Positions 53,692-63,465 of a DNA stretch of 64,000 nucleotides are shown here, piece by piece (the first letter of the stretch is position 1; each line of letters begins with the position of its first letter). A program made the position numbers and the translations under genes. A model generated the notes under the pieces. That model saw nothing but the letters and a program-made list of their open reading frames with translations. It had not been told where the DNA came from and made no database searches. The DNA is from Trichobilharzia szidati (taxonomy: Eukaryota; Platyhelminthes; Trematoda; Strigeidida; Schistosomatidae): assembly GCA_944472155.2 (NCBI GenBank), contig OX235271.1:101569256-101633255 (forward strand), read 5' to 3'.

Positions 53692-54410
53692 TTACCATGG
53701 TAGATTCAGAGTCACGACCATCTCCTTTTGTACACAGAGACCTGGTTTATAAACTCGAATTGCACAAGCCTCTGCAATTGCAAGCATCTTCTTGTTTCTT
53801 TGTCTGCTGACAATAGTGAATGACTTGACCGCGTCGATATCATGTCCGTAATCCACAAGATGCTTTGTTATTGAGGATTTTGGCACTTTGCACTCAGCTG
53901 TTTTCAACCATTTTGGCAAATGCTCCATCATGCGAGTAGACAATCGCCTTTCCGTACGACCTATGTATTTGCTTCCTCCCACAAACACACTCAAATTGAT
54001 ATACGCAGTTTGAAGTGTCGAGGATTGGCGACTAGTCTTTCCCAGATTGTTGAAGCACTCGCTTAGTGGTGTTAAGGAAAACAAGTTTTGCAGCATAATA
54101 CGTTCTCTTGATGGCTTTGTTGGGTCTTCGTTTGACTACTTCCTGTACATCATCTCGTTTGAACGGCAAACTGATACAGATAGGTTTCTTTGGAACTGTT
54201 TGGATTGTTTTGCAGGGGCTATTTTCTTTAGAGTATTTATTAATGAACTTCTCAGGATATCCATTCTTAGATAAAATATCCTTCAGAGATTTTATTTCAT
54301 GCTCAACAGTACTGTCAGAACAAATTTTTCGTGCTCTATTGAACAGTGTTCTGATTAAGTTCTTTTTATATCGGATTGGATTTTTATTCTCATCGTAATC
54401 ATGCTAGAGT
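53692..54410 (-). mobile_element. PLE-C: Penelope-like element, end of reverse transcriptase plus GIY-YIG endonuclease
   Basis: The longest PLE remnant here. On the minus strand from 54396: KNPIRYKKNLIRTLFNRARK, ICSDSTVEHEIKSLKDILSK and NGYPEKFIN (region between reverse transcriptase and endonuclease), then NCVYQFECVCG. After one frameshift comes SKYIGRTERRLSTRMMEHLP (GIY-YIG core with its downstream Arg), SSITKHLVDYGHDIDAVKSF, AEACAIRVYKPGLCVQK and VVTLNLPW ending at the stop at 53692. One internal stop lies just before the CVYQF segment. Only about two lesions over 700 bp, so it is the youngest PLE piece in the window. Its reverse-transcriptase palm is absent upstream of 54410. Confidence 0.85.
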
Positions 54411-54764
54411 GGAACATTAAATGAACTGTTAATAGTAGTGTCTAAGATGATTTCCAGTTTATTAACTCAAAACTATCTCATATACAAGCTTAGGCAAATG
54501 TTTTTATAAGCGATTTCTAATAGCAGAGAACTATTCGTGATCAACACAGAGATCAGTAGCTGCGAAAATTGAGTAACACTGATATGACACTTTAAAATTC
54601 TGAATAATGGATATTATGAATTTTGGTACACCACAGTACAACTTTTATAATCCAATAGTGAGTTAAATAGATAAGAAATATAGAGTTGGATTTATTTCCG
54701 TTTAAATATTTTTTCTGAATTTATTTACTTATGAAAACTGGTCATTATACACATAGTACCGACT
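54411..54764. other. No gene recognised
   Basis: No supportable feature; possibly more eroded PLE-C. Confidence 0.35.
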
Positions 54765-54852
54765 GATATGAGAAGTTGAAAGCTACTCGCGTCAAACAGT
54801 ATTACTTGGTGACCAGATCGTAGTGTTCTAAAAACACCTGAAGACCGTTATG
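54765..54852 (+). repeat. Repeat F copy
   Basis: ACTGATATGAGAAGTTGAAA, CAAACAGTATTACTTGGTGA and GATCGTAGTGTTCTAAAAAC follow the family order. It ends where inverted repeat E begins. Confidence 0.5.
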
Positions 54853-54945
54853 GGTAAATTTTTATTTTGATAGAGTCTCACAGTGTTATACAGTAATATT
54901 TACTGATGACGTTTCGAGCACAATTTATTGCTCATAAACCATGTG
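54853..54945 (-). repeat. Repeat E, inverted copy; SINE-head fragment beyond
   Basis: Minus strand: TTGTGCTCGAAACGTCATCA, TACTGTATAACACTGTGAG, ATCAAAATAAAAATTTA. From 54940 to 54985 a piece of a T1/T2 head (GTGGTAGAATGCTCGCCAAC on the minus strand) follows. Confidence 0.55.
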
Positions 54946-54985
54946 CAATGGTTGGCGAGCATTCTACCACTGCATTATCGACGTT

Positions 54986-55247
54986 AATGAAACTGTGAAG
55001 AATTCTCACTTCATACTGTTTGATTTTTTTCAAATATTGAATGTGAAAGCCTGTGATATATCAGTGTAAATAGCTTACTGAAATGATGGACTTCAAAAGT
55101 CGTCAAGTTGCCAATTGACTAACACGACATTGAAAACAGAAACACAGAAGCATATTGACACTTTAGCTTTTGACCACTATTAAGACGTTGTGGTACAGGC
55201 ATTGAACTGAATTTTTTCTGAAGGGAAGTTTAAATGCGTTTTATCAA
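54986..55247. other. No gene recognised
   Basis: No supportable feature. Confidence 0.35.
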
Positions 55248-55533
55248 GTATGAGATTGCAGGGATTTCATTAGTTATAGGTTTGGTCACGAGCTGATATC
55301 ATTTAGAAAACCATTGAAAAACCAGAGGGTACTGAACAGCTCTTTCGTCTTAGTCCGGGACTCTTCATCAGCACTCCTTTACTGGAGCTCGAAACCAAGA
55401 CCTTCCAGTTGCAAGGCCATCATGTAGACAGAGTTCATGGACCAAGTAAATACCTGTAACCCCACAACTGATCATTAATCTGATGCTCATTAACGAAACA
55501 GAGGTCCAAAACCCCTTGGTTTTCCAATAGATG
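55248..55533. mobile_element. HHR-B copy with inverted end (foldback-like), diverged
   Basis: The minus part (55248-55430) has tail GATATCAGCTCGTGACCAAA, hammerhead block GCTGATGAAGAGTCCCGGAC, TAAGACGAAAGAGCTGTTCA and a degraded head. It is followed in plus sense by TGTAACCCCACAACTGATCA, TTAATCTGATGCTCATTAAC and GAAACAGAGGTCCAAAACCC, CTTGGTTTTCCAAT, the end of a ribozyme block and tail. Confidence 0.62.
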
Positions 55534-55806
55534 CGTTTTCCGTTCAACACTTATTTAGTTCTTGAGATCTGAATATATCTTTGGAAGTTTTTAAAACCGA
55601 ATAGCTGAAACTGACGAAAAAAAAACAATTTAATTTTTGATGTGGAAAAAATATGACCCTAGGAGTAGTGAATAACTATTTTGGATTACTTTATGCTGTC
55701 TCTATACATCTTGTGAAGTCAGTTAAAGTATCTAAGTTTTACAGGTACCAAGGTCTTCAAAACAGTAGCACGACTTTACTGACTAGTAAATTTTACACAG
55801 TATTAT
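55534..55806. other. No gene recognised
   Basis: No supportable feature. Confidence 0.35.
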
Positions 55807-55813
55807 TTGAAGT

Positions 55814-56047
55814 GTGCGTCGGTGGCACAGCGGTTAGGACGCTCGCCGATCATGCACATGGTCCGGGGTTCGATCCCCGGCCGACGCACTTCTTTACCTC
55901 GCTAAGCCAGAAATAATGCTGGTAAAGAAGAAAGGTTGGGCATGAGGCTAGCAACCTCATCCTGTAAAATTAATCACTACTACGGAAACTTCAAGCCACT
56001 AGCTTGAAGCCCTATGTTCCATTGGGAACGTGAAGGAAAGAAAAAAA
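55814..56047 (+). mobile_element. T1 SINE, best-preserved head
   Basis: The tRNA-like head 55814-55889 is closed by a 9-bp stem (GTGCGTCGG with CCGACGCAC), with A-box TGGCACAGCGG (55823-55833) and a consensus B-box GGTTCGATCC (55867-55876), so it retains an internal polymerase III promoter. The T1 body (GGTTGGGCATGAGGCTAGCA), TTCAAGCCACTAGCTTGAAG and CCCTATGTTCCATTGGGAAC follow, with an A-rich end. A short flanking repeat TTGAAGT is at 55807-55813 and 56048-56054. Confidence 0.9.
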
Positions 56048-56054
56048 TTGAAGT

Positions 56055-56527
56055 ACAGACCTCTATGAAAATTATTAAAATCTCATAAAGACAAATCAAT
56101 TATAATTCTATTTTAATGATTTCATGAAGACACTTAAAGTAATTTAAGGACTGATGACTTTTGGATTTTACCTCGAGTGATTTTATCATAAGAAAGCGTC
56201 AAAAATTTTATCTTACCCATAAATTATAAATTTAGATTTTTCCATTTAGAAAACTTTAAATGGTTTGTAGTTAATTAGTACATATTTTAGTGAGGTTGAT
56301 ATTTTTCAGAATTGCACAATAACCTGAGGAAATAAATCGAAGAATGGAATCAGTTAAAAAACACGATAAATTTTTATTTTTATTGTACTTTCACTATGTG
56401 AAAGTAAAGAGTAGATGAGGCTATATTTATAGTCTGTAAAAGGCTGTTGAACTGCATTGCAACATAAAATCGACTTTCTGAATCACTACACAGTTGGTAA
56501 GGATAACAGGCACTTCATAATTGAATT
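56055..56527. other. No gene recognised
   Basis: AT-rich, no supportable feature. Confidence 0.4.
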
Positions 56528-56727
56528 ATTATTTTATTTTTATTTATTTTATTATTGCTTCATTCCACACAGTATTTTGGTACAAGTATGAAATTTTCAG
56601 CGTGTGATATCGGTAGCCCAAATTTAGCAGGCCGACCATAGATATCATGTGTGCGTCGGTGGGGGATCGAACCTCGGACCATGTGCATGGTCGGCGAGAG
56701 TACTAACCGCTGTGCCACCGACGCACA
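56528..56727 (-). mobile_element. T2 SINE
   Basis: Full-length minus copy: GTGCGTCGGTGGCACAGCGG head, GAGGTTCGATCCCCC B-box region, GATATCTATGGTCGGCCTGC and CACGCTGAAAATTTCATACT, ending in an A/T-rich run. Confidence 0.85.
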
Positions 56728-56824
56728 TGACATAAAGAATAATCTACTGATGTGATGAATTAGTTGTCCATATCAGGAAGTTAGTACTTCTCTATGGTTA
56801 CGGGAATTGATGCACAAAACATCA

Positions 56825-57028
56825 AAACATTCCCTACAGGCTGCTAAAGACTTTTATCAACATCTGCCTTCTCTTCATACCAAAAATCAGATGGTCAGTC
56901 GGATATCATAACCAATAAAGAATTCAGGAGGTGTAACGAACCAGCGAAGAACCTGGTGCTTAACAAGTATGCAGAAGGAAATGGAGATATGCCACTGAGG
57001 CCTTATGTTCTTCTCAGAAAGCAAAGAA
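56825..57028 (+). mobile_element. RTE-type LINE 3' fragment, deleted
   Basis: Encodes shadows of LLKTFINICLLFIPKIRW and QKEMEMCH, then jumps to EALCSSQ-like (GAGGCCTTATGTTCTTCTCA). The middle of the C-terminal region is deleted. Confidence 0.6.
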
Positions 57029-57049
57029 TGCGTTACTTACAAATGTAAC

Positions 57050-57278
57050 TATATTTTTTTATTCCTTTGTGTTCCAAGTGGAAAATATGGCTTCAATCTT
57101 AATTTTTGGAGTTTTAATAGCAGTGATGTTTTCTTCTACTGGGTAAGGTTGTTAGCCTCTCACCCAACCTTCCCTCTTTATCGGGCTTACTACCGGTCAA
57201 ATGAGTTTTAGGAGTGCGTCGGCCGGGGACCGAACGCCGGACCACGTCGATGACTGGCGAGCATTCTACTTCTCTGAA
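57050..57278 (-). mobile_element. T1 SINE
   Basis: Minus-strand copy: head with TTCGGTCCCCGGCCGACG, body AAGGTTGGGTGAGAGGCTAA and ending GCCATATTTTCCACTTGGAA. Confidence 0.75.
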
Positions 57279-57440
57279 TAAAAAGCAAATGAATAATGAA
57301 GTCAAAAAAAGCATAAAAATATGATAAATTTCTTTGGTTTTTACCCTTTTCAAGCTGTGGATTACAGCTATTCCATGTTGAGTCCAAATACCAAATTATG
57401 GACCTAATCCAGACCCAATGACAGTTACTGTCGACTTGAG

Positions 57441-57674
57441 TCGTTAAGTAGTTAAGTTTCTAAATTCAGCAATGATTGACGAAGATACACAACATACAAG
57501 AAATACAAGTTTCCTATCAATTAGAGATGGTTTTATTTCACCTAAATCCTGATACCATGCTTCTAAGCTTACTTGTGAGACTGCTAATTCCATCGATAAA
57601 CCTTGAACAGTACTACAGAAGTCTACTAATGAACCGCTTAGCACCAGGTTATCAATTTCCACGCATAAAACTAC
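57441..57674 (-). other. Possible coding segment, unrecognised
   Basis: A 77-codon stop-free minus-strand stretch reads VEIDNLVLSGSLVDFCSTVQ, SLEAWYQDLGEIKPSL and so on. It is less repetitive than the surrounding transposons and has a possible GTAAGC donor inside. Its acceptor is weak and no homologous domain is recognised; it could be chance. Confidence 0.18.
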
Positions 57675-58667
57675 TTAGTAGCAATGAGTGTTAGGCATAA
57701 TTAACAGAATCTCTGAACTAGGGGTGTATCCTTGTCAATGACCATTAGTGAACACTGAATCTAGCTGTGAAAGTTCAGCATCAAATAAATCCATTTTCGT
57801 TCCACTTGAGCGTTAGTGAATAGTAAAAATAAAAACTTTACTCTCATCATTGCTATTTCAAACAGTAAAGTCACTCATGACATTTTTGTCTATTTATTTT
57901 GTGTATATATATGATTGTATATCCAGATAAATAAATATACTTGTTAGGTGTGTAAGTAGAATAATAGGAAGGTGCTTTAATAGCTAAATAATGCATTTTG
58001 GCGATTAAATATTTTCATAATGGTTATCAAAAGATGAAAAAGAGATAAATTGATGAATAATGCGACCTGATATGATCTTTATTATTAACTAGGATAGGAA
58101 CAATAAGTGCGTGTGCAAATACACACACACACACACTTATAAATGTATAACTCTATAATGGATTCCGAATTTTATTGTTTAAAGTGTAGTTTTAATTTGT
58201 CAATCACTTATACATCAAAAAGGGGAATACACAAGGCGTTAGTTCCTCTTTAAATGTCACTTTTAATGGATGTGTTCACGCCTTTTCTTGCTGTTAGTAG
58301 TATGAAATGAAGCGAAACAAAGCAACAGGATGTATACATTTTTATTTTACTGATCTACAGCCAGAAGGAGGCAGAAATGAATCAGTTGGTTTTTGGAAGT
58401 AATAAAGAGGCTTGTGCTAACTTTATCTTTAATCATATCGCCATATGATTGGTAGAAGTGTAATGACAAACAAATAGATTGGGGAAGCTTTTGTTTGATG
58501 TATGCAGCTGATGCAGATGATATCTACTTTTCTGTACGTAGAATGCGTGATACTATCAAGATATTTCTGTAAAATTCAATGGAAAAAATCACGCATGACT
58601 GACAAGGTATCTAGACAATCACTTTAGGGAAAAAGTTTATGGACAGATATTTCTCATCATCTGACTT
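57675..58667. other. No gene; (AC)n microsatellite
   Basis: AT-rich, with an uninterrupted AC run at about 58116-58135. No coding signal. Confidence 0.45.
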
Positions 58668-59570
58668 ATCATTATTATTATTGTTTCATTTAATTCCTAG
58701 AGGAACATAGGGCTTCAGCCGAACGTCTCCATTGCGTTCGGTTCTCTGCTTGAGTCTTCACCTGGCTCCAAGTCTGTCCACACGTTTTCATCTCCTCTTC
58801 ACATGACCTCCTCCAAGTCACCACTTGCACTGACGACCAACTCGCCGCTTCCCTTTCGGGTTCCACTCAAGCAATGGCTTGTCTAGTGATGTCACTTGAT
58901 GGTTTCCTCAGAGTATGGCCAATCCATCTCCATTTCTTCCTGCATATTTGTTTCAAAATCGGTTCCTGGTTGGTTCCCTCATTGTCAGAGATCCCTCGCT
59001 GTTGCTGATCTTTCTTGGCCGGCCATCTGATCTTGAGTATTGAGCGAAGACAGCTGTTGATGAAGGTCTGTAGTTTGCTCGAAGTGCCCTTCATGACGCG
59101 CCAAGTCTCTGATCCGTATAGTAGCACTGACTTCACATTGGAGTTGAAAATCCGAATCTTATTTTTGATGCTGAGTGCTGTTGACCTCCACACAGACTTG
59201 AGAGTAGTGAAAGCTTGTCTTGCTTTCCCGATCCTCGTTGCTTTGATATCCTCGTCAGTCCCGCCTGTAGTTGAAACGATGCTTCCCAGGTAGTAGGTAA
59301 AGGAGGTTGTTTCTTTCAGGTTCCTCCCATTTATGCTGATTGTTGTTGTTGCTGTTGTTGTTGTTGCCCAGGAATCTTCATCACCTCTGTTTTCTCTATG
59401 TTCACCTGAAGTCCTATCTTTGATGCTTCTTCTGCCAACTTGTTGCTTTTCACTTGCATATCTTCCAGTTTGTGAGAAATCAGACATATATCATCGGCGA
59501 AGTCCAGATCCTCCAAGTTTTTTGTGTGAGTCCATTTTATGCCTGTTTCCTGACTATTGGACGTAATTTA
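58668..59570 (-). mobile_element. RTE-1 LINE, longest copy, with FADD motif
   Basis: Minus strand: LEDLDFADDICLISHKLEDM (catalytic FADD at about 59490-59501), LQVNIEKTEVMKIPGQ. A frameshift lies in the CAA/CAG run at about 59345-59375. Then TISINGRNLKETTSFTY, LGSIVSTTGGTDEDIK, KARQAFTTLKSVWRSTALSI, NSNVKSVLLYGSETWRVMKG, LQTFINSCLRSILKIRW and ICRKKWRWIGHTLRKPSSDI (206-codon frame, 58867-59487). Beyond another break come the WRRSCEEEMK and AEALCSSRN ends. The tail ends in an ATT/AAT run at 58672-58684. 5'-truncated within the reverse transcriptase. Confidence 0.9.
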
Positions 59571-59997
59571 AAGTTCTAGGTAAAGTTCTATGCCTAGTAG
59601 TCTATAAATAAATTCATGATTCCCCAAGATGAACTAAAATGGCTATGCTCCATGTAACACACTTATAAAATGAACTTTGTGGCATTGTAGTGTGAAAATA
59701 GTTGAGACGCATCTTAAAAGATGACAGGTATTTTAATTCACTCATAATGAAGTCTTCATAAATAGAAACTAAACAGATCTAGCCTTCGGTTAGTTTTAAG
59801 TTTCAGGAAGGTTTTAACAAATGTAAGGCATATGAATAAGGCATTTAGAAGAAAAATTCCGCGAGATGATATCATAGTTTCGTAGTTTCTGTACAATCGC
59901 TTCACAACTAGCATAGTTCACAATAATAAAATAAAATGCATGACAATTACTCAGTTATGTAAAACCAAAAGTACATACTGGTGAAGAGTCACATTCA
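59571..59997. other. No gene recognised
   Basis: No supportable feature. Confidence 0.4.
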
Positions 59998-60119
59998 AAT
60001 AGGTCAAGTAGTCCACGGTAGGTGAAGGTTGAAGTCTATCGTTTTTGTACACATAGTTTAGGATGTATGTGATTAATCCAAAGTGCTTCCATCACGTTTA
60101 ATAACCTTAAATTAGAGTT

Positions 60120-60441
60120 TAATTTGTGGATAGTGACTAGCAGTGGAATCCAGGATGCGCATTTCGTCCTATTTGGGACTCGTCATCTGGATGTACCTGC
60201 ATTTCCCAGTGAGTGATGATGTTCCCACCGAGACTCGAACCCAGTGCCCATAGTTCCAAACGCCCACTAGACCACTTGGGCCACGAGAGCCACCTCTTGT
60301 GCAACGGGTCATATTAATTTAATCCACAAATTAAATTCTAATTAAATGCCCAGACATCGTCGAAGCATCTGCACAAGAAGCTGACATGTCAACCTGAGAC
60401 CGAGCACTTCGGTTCAATCAATCGACGGGAAAATCTTAAAT
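60120..60441 (-). mobile_element. HHR-D (Sm-alpha-like) SINE, complete unit with target duplication
   Basis: Flanked by TAAATTAGAGTT (60108-60119 and 60442-60453). Minus sense: leader AAGATTTTCCCGTCGATTGA, GTGCTCGGTCTCAGGTTGAC, ATTTAATTTGTGGATTAAAT. Then the tRNA-like head GTGGCTCTCGTGGCCCAAGT with B-box GGTTCGAGTCTC, link AACATCATCACTCACTGGGA and ribozyme 60148-60192. It ends 28 nt after the ribozyme at ACTATCCACAAATT. This copy defines the full unit and its order. Confidence 0.88.
60148..60192 (-). ncRNA. Hammerhead ribozyme of Sm-alpha type, one core change
   Basis: Identical in sequence to the 49819-49863 block: helix I ATCCAG/CTGGAT, core ATGACGA, helix II GTCC/GGAC, GAAA, TGCGCA helix III. 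The shared A at the first core position points to a common, probably cleavage-impaired source copy. Confidence 0.8.
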
Positions 60442-60745
60442 TAAATTAGAGTTATGTGAAATAATTGTGAAAAAGTCATTAATATTGATTTTGTGATCTG
60501 ACATTAATAAATGCTTTGCTATGGATGATAATGGATTTCTATTCAGATTAATTATATTTGGATTTTCTGTGTCTTAATAACTATTTTGGAACATGGTCTT
60601 TTGACGACATTGGAATATTCTATTGGTTCTACCTATATAAGTGTCACTGCAACTGCAGGTGAACTCGTAGATACAGTTTGAAGTAGAGTCGTCCTTCAAT
60701 CGTAGGTACAGGGGTCGGAAGTGTTCTTGGTGCGGGTTGTTGTCA

Positions 60746-61106
60746 GGTAAGTTCTTAAGGAAAAATAATTCTATAAGTCTTTAGTTTCCTCTTATTCTGG
60801 ACTTCTCGACAGAGTTAATCTAGGATTCTGTGCAGAATTTAGCACAGGGCTGTATGCAAATATTCTGTTAGGGGAGTTCTAGGAGGATGTCAGATAACTT
60901 TTTGTCTTATATCAGCCAATAGAAAACCAAACTGGATATTATTCAGCACTGTCTCTGAATAATGTGCCAGCAGCACCTTATGTGATCGATTATACAACAT
61001 TACTTAGAATGATAAAAATATATACAAGTGGACATAATCTATATTCCATTCGTATACATTATCGAATCCAACTATTTATTTATGTACACTGACCGGTCAA
61101 TTTATT
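60746..61106. other. No gene recognised
   Basis: No supportable feature. Confidence 0.35.
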
Positions 61107-61402
61107 ATTTCTTTGGGTTCCGAGTGCAGCATAGGGCTTCAGCAGCACATCTCTATTTTACCCCGTTCTCTGAAATCCTTTCTAACTCGCCACACGACTG
61201 CCCATAAGTTTTCGTCTCCTCTTCAAATGATCTCTAGCATGTCACCCCCGGACGCCTGACTCATCGTTTTTCATTCGGACCCCACGCGAGGGATTACCTG
61301 GCGCGTGGTGTCACTCAACGGTCTCCTCAGCGTAGGTTTAATCCCTCTCCATTTGTTTCCGCATATTTGTTGGGTGACAGGTTTTTGGTTGGTTTGTTAC
61401 CA
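61107..61402 (-). mobile_element. RTE-2-type LINE 3' end
   Basis: The minus strand shows the RTE C-terminal landmarks at low fidelity (NMRKQMERD, EETVE, VGSE, MRQASG, EIIEEETKTYGQSCGELERI) and the tail GCTGAAGCCCTATGCTGCAC, TCGGAACCCAAAGAAATAA. Confidence 0.68.
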
Positions 61403-61624
61403 TTGCCACCAATTAAGTGGATTTTTTTGTGAACGTAAATATGGCCAGAAAAGTTGATATTAAAGTCACCGAAGAAAAGATACACTGCTCGCTGAATACA
61501 TTTTTAAAAGTGTTTCATAAGTAATTGAGTGTATTTTGTCAGCTTTGAAGCCAACTTTGGCAAACTGATTTAATCTAATTAAATATTAAGATTTGAATAC
61601 TTTATACCAAAGAAAATTTTGAAG

Positions 61625-61815
61625 TGTTGTTTGCAGGAATTTGATCTATTTTAAGATGGATTGCATCATGAAGAGACAACCGTTTCGTCCCAGTTTATGA
61701 CTCTTTAGCGATAGGCATCCACTACCATACTTAGAATCATACTCTAGACTTTCAGATTATCAGCAGAAAGAATCAACAGGCATTGAATCTGAATCCAATG
61801 ACCCATGAATTCACC
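61625..61815 (-). mobile_element. HHR-B copy, strongly diverged
   Basis: AGGAATTTGATCTATTTTAA, ACAACCGTTTCGTCCCAGTT, TATGACTC and ATCCACTACCATACTTAGAA, then AATGACCCATGAATTC, follow the order tail, ribozyme, head in minus orientation. Core unrecognisable. Confidence 0.5.
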
Positions 61816-62992
61816 AAGAATATCAATTTCACCGCCTCTTCCTAAGATTTTGTCATATTTAACTTGTATTAAGTCAGAATTAATTGAGACATTTAGTATG
61901 AAGAATTTCTACGAATAAAGTCAGATTGATGCAAATGCGCTTATAATACACGATGGGAGCACACATTTTAAAAGTTTGAGTACTAATAAGCTCTCAAGTG
62001 TTCAGAAGACACAGGAGATGTAGAGAATGTATCATTTAAATGAAAAGCCCTAAATATTCTTTATTGAACTGCACAATTCCAAGAATAAAACTGGTGATAA
62101 ACTTTAAATTGTATTCAAGTAGGAAATCATTTTTAGAAATTATCTAAAATGTAGATTAAAATACTTCAATGAAAGATTGAAATACTCCTTGAAGTTAAGT
62201 AACGACTGGCTGTTAGGAAACCTTTAGATGACCTTTACAGTGTATAAAAAATGATTTGGAAATATCTAAGAGCTATCCATTAAAATATTAGGTGTGTTAA
62301 AATGACTTAGTGAATTGAGTGTTCCTCGCAAGTGGGAGTAACACAGTAGAGTTTAGTTTCTGATATGCATATTCTGCAGTTTACTGAATTTAGGTTGTTA
62401 GTGTGCATATGTTACTGGCTAGAAAAACTTCATGATATCCAATTTGTAATGGCAACCTCACTAGTATATAACTGTAGTCGGGAAACATCTTAAAATTATA
62501 ACTTGCATAATACTTTATGATTTCACAACAAAATGATCTAGTGTGTCGAAAGGTGTAGCTACTAAAACTCGCGTGCTATGGTCTGAACTCAGGAAACCCA
62601 TCTTTGAACTCTGCTATATAGCTGACTGAAACTTCCTTGGGTTACTCATAGTCACAAAATGCCTCAACGACAGTGAAAAGACAGTTATTTGCGATAAAAT
62701 CTGTGATATTCAACAATAGCGTTAGGTACCTATACAGATTCAATAGTTTCTCCACTAAAAAACAAGTAGTGATAATCAAGAGGAGTATTCCCAACAAGAT
62801 GGAGTCAAAACTCTGTCAGCAAGAATGACAGTCGAGGGTCAAAGTCACTTACACTCACTCAAATAAAATGACAGTCGTAAAACAGCACATTTTCAATAAG
62901 ATCACACAACCACAAAGAGAAGACTTAAAATTAGAGAATAAAAAGGAAAAAAGACAAATAATAGAGGATTAATTCAACGGATGATATGCAAA
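61816..62992. other. No gene recognised
   Basis: AT-rich, no supportable feature. Confidence 0.4.
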
Positions 62993-63225
62993 CTAGTGTA
63001 ATGTGTCTAGTCCTTTGTTTGGTGCAGACTGAATTCTATCAGTCAAGCTAGCAATTTGGCCACCATGCTAGGTGGCTCGCCATCACTGTGCACTTTGAAC
63101 TGTTCGTATTAGATGGTTGGAGACATCGACCTAGGTTCCGTGCTAGTTGGCACTCACCAGTTAACAAGGAGTATGTGCAACCTTGAAGGAATTCATGTCC
63201 CTTCTGAGATTCGAACTCTCAGAAC
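62993..63225 (-). mobile_element. HHR-C element, damaged ribozyme
   Basis: Minus sense: GAGTTCGAATCTCAGAAGGG, CATGAATTCCTTCAAGGTTG, hammerhead block with TTAACTGGTGAGTGCC in place of CTGATGAGTGCC and GGAAC in place of GAAAC. Then CCAACCATCTAATACGAACA, TGATGGCGAGCCACCTAGCA, CAGTCTGCACCAAACAAAGG and ACTAGACACATTACACTAGT. The head is cut at the B-box. Confidence 0.75.
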
Positions 63226-63404
63226 AGTAATTCGTCAGCATTGTGTTCTACATTCTAGAAGAGAAAAAAGATAATAATTACAGAGTTAGTTAAAACATCC
63301 ATATAAGTATCAATATTATAATTAGATCGTTCAGGAGAGACTTTCCAAACATTTATTCTGCTATGAAAGATACTCCAGTTACTGGTTGAAATTATTTCGA
63401 ATTT

Positions 63405-63465
63405 TACGTTGATTGATTTTACTGAGCCGAAGTGCTCGGTGTCTGATATGTGGCTCATTAACCTA
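63405..63465 (+). mobile_element. HHR-D leader fragment
   Basis: TTGATTGATTTTACTGAGCC, GAAGTGCTCGGTGTCTGATA and TGTGGCTCATT match the leader of the full unit at 60120-60441. Confidence 0.5.

Larger units (their letters stand above)
59998..60745 (-). mobile_element. PLE-A: Penelope-like GIY-YIG endonuclease remnant, split by HHR-D
   Basis: The minus strand from about 60720 encodes NCIYEFTCSCSDTYIGRTNR (GIY-YIG core), then LNRNPLSSIAKHLLMSDHKI, NINDFFTIISHNSNLRLLN and, after a 322-bp insert, VMEALWINHIHPKLCVQK. It shows what the damaged copies at 1.3-2.65 kb once encoded. The first part is joined to the second by a frame break near 60565. Confidence 0.8.

Noticed and set aside
59015..59566. 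Plus-strand frames of 77-92 codons
   Set aside because: Antisense shadows of the RTE-1 LINE whose minus frame carries the FADD motif.
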